The notes under the pieces were generated by a model. It saw nothing but the letters and a program-made list of their open reading frames with translations, had not been told where the DNA came from and did not search any database. DNA of 64,000 nucleotides. It comes from Ignavibacteria bacterium (GTDB taxonomy: Bacteria > Bacteroidota > Ignavibacteria > Kapaibacteriales > Kapaibacteriaceae). Made by a program: the position numbers and the translations under genes. The number at the start of each line of letters is the position of its first letter. Within the stretch, counting starts at the first letter, position 1. Location of the stretch: assembly GCA_016873895.1 (NCBI GenBank), contig VGVV01000003.1, positions 310,001 to 374,000 of the forward strand. Reading direction: 5' to 3'. Shown piece by piece: positions 60,440 to 64,000 of this stretch.

Positions 60440-63400
60440 TTAATTCACTGCTTCTTCCAGGAGGGCGTTTTGCTGTTGTTCGTGCACAGATGGCGAGCCC
60501 GTTGCTGGGCTTGCTGCTGCGGCGCGGCCAACGTAGCGCAGGGTTTGTCCGTTCTGGAGAAGTTCTTGGAGCAGAGGCTGCACAAAGAACCATGCGCCCA
60601 TGTTCTTGGGCTCTTCCTGACACCAGACAATTTCCTTGGCGTTGCTGTAACGGGCAAGGATGCTCGTCATGAGTGATGCATGGAACGGATAGATCTGCTC
60701 GAGACGGACAAGCGCTACGTCGGTCTTGCCCGAGTCGGTGCGCTTCTTGAGTAGTTCGTTGTATACCTTGCCTGTGCAGATTACCACGCGACGCACGTTC
60801 GATGCGTTGATCGATGCATCGTCGATGATTTCCTGGTAAGCCCCGTGCTCAAGCTCGTGAACGGTTGACTGGAACACGCGCAGGTAGCCCTTGGGTGACA
60901 TCACGATAAGGGGCTTGCGCCACGCTGCCTTTACCTGCCTGCGAATTGCATGGAAGAAATTCGCCGGAGACGTGAAGTTGCAAACGATCATGTTGTCTTG
61001 CGCGCACGATTGCAGGAAGCGCTCTAGGCGCGCGCTGCTGTGCTCCGGACCCTGTCCGTCGTAGCCGTGCGGCAACAAGCAGGTGATGTTGCTGCATTGC
61101 ATCCACTTTTCTTCGGCACTGGCAATGAACTGGTCAAACATGATCTGCGCACCATTGGCGAAGTCGCCAAACTGCGCTTCCCAGAGCGTGATACCATTCT
61201 TCGCAATCGTCGAGTACCCATACTCAAAGCCCAAAACCGCATACTCGGAAAGGGGCGAATCATGGATGTGCAGCTTCTGCGGGGCACCGATTTCGTTGAG
61301 TGGGATGTGACGTTCGTCAGTGAGGTTGTCGCGGTGGACGGCCTGGCGGTGGTTGAAGGTCCCACGTCCGGTGTCTTGTCCAGTAATGCGCACGCTGTGG
61401 CTCTCGCGCAAAAGTGAGCCATAGGCCAGAGCTTCTGCCATGCCCCATTGTACGACGTCTTGCTCAAAGGCAGCTTTGCGCTTCTCGATCTCGCCTTTAA
61501 CCTTGGCATGAATGTTAAAACCATCCGGCACAGAGCAGATAACGTTTGCAATGTGATCTAACTCGGACCTAGGAATACACGTTTCTACAGGCGCAAACAT
61601 ATTTGCAGTAACGTTTTCCGATGTAGTCTTGGGTGCATTGGCCCTGTTATCGTATGCCTGGGCAAGAATTGCAAGCTCTTCGTCGTAAATGGCCTTCAGT
61701 GCTGCCTCGTCAGCAACACCCTCTCCAATCAACTGTTGCTCGTACTTCTTGCGAACAGGCACCATGTTGCGAATCTTCTTGTACTGCAACGGCTGCGTTG
61801 CCGTTGGATCGTCCTGCTCGTTGTGTCCATATTTACGGTAGCAGAGCATGTCAATGACTACATCATCATTGAATTTCTCGCGATAGGCAGAGGCAAAGTT
61901 TGCTGCAAGCCTGCATGCCTCGGGATCATCTCCATCTACGTGCAAAATGGGCACCTGTAGCAGCTTGGCAACACCAGTACAGTACGGAGACGACCGAGAA
62001 TCTTCTGGCGAGGTAGTAAAGCCAATCTGGTTGTTGATCACGATGTGCATCGTGCCACCCGTTGAATAGCCACGCAGACATGCCATGTTCAAGGTCTCAG
62101 GCACAACGCCTTGACCCGCAAACGCGGCATCGCCGTGGATCAATATCGGCACAACTGATCTGTACGATGCATCACCAAGTTCGTCGTCCAGAGCACGCGC
62201 GATACCCTCGACAACTGGATTAACAGCTTCGAGGTGACTCGGGTTGGGCGCTAGAATCACAGGTAAGGTAGCACCGTCTGTTGTTGCATAAGTACCTTTA
62301 GCACCAAGGTGGTACTTCACATCACCTGAACCTTGGTAAGACTCTGGATCGATCTTGCCCTCGAACTCCTTGAAGAGTTTCTCAAGGGGCTTGCCCATCA
62401 TATTTACGAGCACGTTCAGACGTCCGCGATGGGCCATGCCCAACACCGCAGCACCAGCACCTGTTCGGGCAGCCTTTGCAAGTAACTGATCGAGAATGAT
62501 GAGCGTGCTCTCGCCCCCTTCAAGAGAAAAGCGTTTGGCACCCAAGAACTTGGTGTGCAGGAAGTTCTCGAGTGTTTCGGCGCGAGAGAGTTTTCGGTAC
62601 GTGCGCAGCTTTTGCTCCGGTGTAACAGTGCCCTTAAAGCGTGAGTATTCAACGTATTCACGAATCCAGTTCTTCTTCTCCGGATCCTGAATGTACATGT
62701 ACTCGATGCCAATATGGTCGCAGTATGTGTCGCGAAGCATATCGATGATCTGACGCAACGTTGCGCGCTTTACGCCCCCTAGACCCCCGGTATCGAACTC
62801 TCTATCGAGATCCCAAATAGTAAAATCATAGTGTCCGGGATCGAGCTCTGGGTAGTAATACGCTTCGAGACCGAGTGGGTTTACGTCTGCAAGCAGATGC
62901 CCTCGAACACGATAGGCATTGATAAGCTGTACAACGCGACCTTCCTTGTCGATTTGCTCACGTTGATCCTGGATCTCGAATGGGCTTACCCCTTTCTCAG
63001 TTGTCCACCGAAGCGGCTCAAAAGGAATTCCAATCGCAGCAAAAATCTGTTCGTAGAATCTGTTCTCGCCAAGCAACATCTTGTGCACGTATTGCAGAAA
63101 CTCGCCAGACTCGGCACCCTGGATAACACGGTGATCATACGTAGATGTGATTGTAACCACTTTCGAGATGGCAAGTGCCGACAAGACATCAGGCATCATC
63201 GCCTGGAACTCGGCCGGGTACTCGATAGCACCCGCAGCAACGATTGTACCTTGTCCCTCCATCAGACGCGGCACAGACATTACCGTTCCAATACCGCCCG
63301 GATTTGTGAGCGTGATGTTAGCTCCAGATAGTTCCTCCGGAGTTAGCTTGTTGGTGCGCGCACGCTTGATGACATCGTCGTAGGCATCGGCGAACTGATC

Positions 63401-64000
63401 AAAGGAAAGGCGCTCGACGTTTTTGATACTCGGCACAAGAAGGATTCGCGATCCATCCTTGCGCGTGGTGTCAACAGCAAGGCCAAGATTCACGCCACCG
63501 CGCTCAATCTTGACAGGCGTGCCATTCTGGACGCCGTAGCTGTTCTTCATGTTCGAGTACTTTTCAGCAGCCTTTACAACAGCCCACGCCAAAATGTGCG
63601 TAAACGATAGCTTGTTGCGTCGGTTACGAGCCAGATAAATGTTGGCAATTCGACGATTCTCTTCCAAAGCCTTCACAGGCACGCTTCGCACACTTGTGGC
63701 CGTTGGCACATTAAGCGAGGCTTCCATGTTCTGCGCAATCTTGCCCCCGATCGACGACAATGGCGTTACAGCATCGCCCTCGAGAAGAGCAGGTATGCGC
63801 GAACCATTGCTCGATACTGCAGCCGAAGCAACAACTGCTGGCTGAGCTTTTACGACAGGTGTAGCTGGCACAGGCGAGGGGCTTATGCTGTTCTGCGCTG
63901 GGTTTTCGGGTGTGTAGGTTGCAAAAAATGTCTGCCAGTCGGCCGACACGGAGGATGGATCTTTGAGGTATTCGAAATACAACTCATCGACGTAGGCACT
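60440..64000 (-). CDS. kgd: Fused 2-oxoglutarate dehydrogenase E2-like/E1 protein (KGD/OdhA type), N-terminus outside window (partial)
   Basis: The visible 1186 residues begin SAYVDELYFEYLKDPSSV, the E1o N-terminal start that precedes the flexible Ala/Pro linker. Then comes an acyltransferase domain (about residues 90-325; IANIYLARNRRNKLSFTHIL and STYDHRVIQGAESGEF, with His but the KGD-type ending in place of HxxxDG). The thiamine-diphosphate E1 follows (GMAHRGRLNVLVNMMGKPL, IHGDAAFAGQGVVPETLNM, NNQIGFTTSPEDSR, HGYDGQGPEHSSARLERFLQ). No lipoyl domain is visible. The layout is that of actinobacterial KGD/OdhA, where E1 and the E2 core are one chain. It converts 2-oxoglutarate to succinyl-CoA, or to succinic semialdehyde. 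The gene runs off the right edge. Confidence 0.95.
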   Translation of the reverse strand, partial: SAYVDELYFEYLKDPSSVSADWQTFFATYTPENPAQNSISPSPVPATPVVKAQPAVVASAAVSSNGSRIPALLEGDAVTPLSSIGGKIAQNMEASLNVPTATSVRSVPVKALEENRRIANIYLARNRRNKLSFTHILAWAVVKAAEKYSNMKNSYGVQNGTPVKIERGGVNLGLAVDTTRKDGSRILLVPSIKNVERLSFDQFADAYDDVIKRARTNKLTPEELSGANITLTNPGGIGTVMSVPRLMEGQGTIVAAGAIEYPAEFQAMMPDVLSALAISKVVTITSTYDHRVIQGAESGEFLQYVHKMLLGENRFYEQIFAAIGIPFEPLRWTTEKGVSPFEIQDQREQIDKEGRVVQLINAYRVRGHLLADVNPLGLEAYYYPELDPGHYDFTIWDLDREFDTGGLGGVKRATLRQIIDMLRDTYCDHIGIEYMYIQDPEKKNWIREYVEYSRFKGTVTPEQKLRTYRKLSRAETLENFLHTKFLGAKRFSLEGGESTLIILDQLLAKAARTGAGAAVLGMAHRGRLNVLVNMMGKPLEKLFKEFEGKIDPESYQGSGDVKYHLGAKGTYATTDGATLPVILAPNPSHLEAVNPVVEGIARALDDELGDASYRSVVPILIHGDAAFAGQGVVPETLNMACLRGYSTGGTMHIVINNQIGFTTSPEDSRSSPYCTGVAKLLQVPILHVDGDDPEACRLAANFASAYREKFNDDVVIDMLCYRKYGHNEQDDPTATQPLQYKKIRNMVPVRKKYEQQLIGEGVADEAALKAIYDEELAILAQAYDNRANAPKTTSENVTANMFAPVETCIPRSELDHIANVICSVPDGFNIHAKVKGEIEKRKAAFEQDVVQWGMAEALAYGSLLRESHSVRITGQDTGRGTFNHRQAVHRDNLTDERHIPLNEIGAPQKLHIHDSPLSEYAVLGFEYGYSTIAKNGITLWEAQFGDFANGAQIMFDQFIASAEEKWMQCSNITCLLPHGYDGQGPEHSSARLERFLQSCAQDNMIVCNFTSPANFFHAIRRQVKAAWRKPLIVMSPKGYLRVFQSTVHELEHGAYQEIIDDASINASNVRRVVICTGKVYNELLKKRTDSGKTDVALVRLEQIYPFHASLMTSILARYSNAKEIVWCQEEPKNMGAWFFVQPLLQELLQNGQTLRYVGRAAAASPATGSPSVHEQQQNALLEEAVN

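Overview
This 64 kb window is gene-dense chromosomal DNA of a Gram-negative, outer-membrane-bearing bacterium of the wider Bacteroidota. The signs are a SusC/SusD pair, an LptD homologue of the Bacteroidota form, exported proteins with a type IX-like C-terminal sorting domain, and a promoter upstream of rpmB that fits the Bacteroidota pattern (TTG, 20 bases, TAATTTTG). A fused E2/E1 2-oxoglutarate dehydrogenase alongside these features makes a Kapabacteria- or Ignavibacteria-like lineage my best guess. That placement is inference from gene content, not a phylogeny. No rRNA, tRNA, CRISPR array, transposase or prophage was seen, and no gene-free stretch exceeds 300 bases.

Layout. 1-4.6 kb (minus): two exported proteins, the second very large with five Ig-like domains and a sorting domain. 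4.7-15.8 kb (minus): one long, tightly packed gene string for envelope assembly (DUF4292-like lipoprotein-type protein, lptD, glmS), then meaB, an M24 peptidase, an exported TPR protein and an M3 oligopeptidase. 15.8-26.5 kb (plus): pterin synthase, folE, rnhB, a sodium/solute symporter, a CDP-alcohol phosphatidyltransferase, ftsY, two small membrane proteins, then four consecutive exported proteins of unknown role. 26.5-34.4 kb (minus): prmA, a small membrane protein, mfd, tsaB, purB and a haem/FG-GAP protein, mostly joined by 1-4 base overlaps. 34.4-35.8 kb (plus): kdsC-like phosphatase, YtxH and DUF948 proteins. 35.9-36.8 kb (minus): an orphan PhnD-like binding protein. 36.9-46.8 kb (plus): sucC, a DUF6580 membrane protein and a susC-susD-susC cluster. 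46.8-51.7 kb (minus): uvrA, a UPF0104-type membrane protein and a ferredoxin-NADP reductase-like flavoprotein. 51.9-60.4 kb (plus): rpmB, an exported TPR protein, a HicB-like protein, a coupled membrane protein/CPBP protease/TPR cassette, methylmalonyl-CoA mutase, a Ppx/GppA protein and a short DUF4153-like membrane protein. 60.4-64 kb (minus): the 2-oxoglutarate dehydrogenase gene, which runs off the window.

How the genes fit together. Central carbon flow is represented by 2-oxoglutarate dehydrogenase, succinyl-CoA ligase beta and methylmalonyl-CoA mutase with its GTPase MeaB; all three enzyme activities meet at succinyl-CoA. Envelope building is represented by GlmS (amino sugars), a KdsC-like phosphatase (Kdo), LptD and the DUF4292-like protein (LPS or lipoprotein delivery), a PgsA-like enzyme and FtsY. 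The SusC/SusD proteins would import an unidentified oligomeric nutrient. DNA repair is represented by Mfd and UvrA.

The parts least explained by known families are the exported four-gene run at 21.3-26.5 kb, the membrane/CPBP/TPR cassette at 54.0-56.8 kb, the pterin synthase of animal-like motif layout coupled to folE, and the two susC genes flanking one susD. Many genes overlap by 1-4 bases, so translational coupling is likely to be the main way subunit levels are set here.
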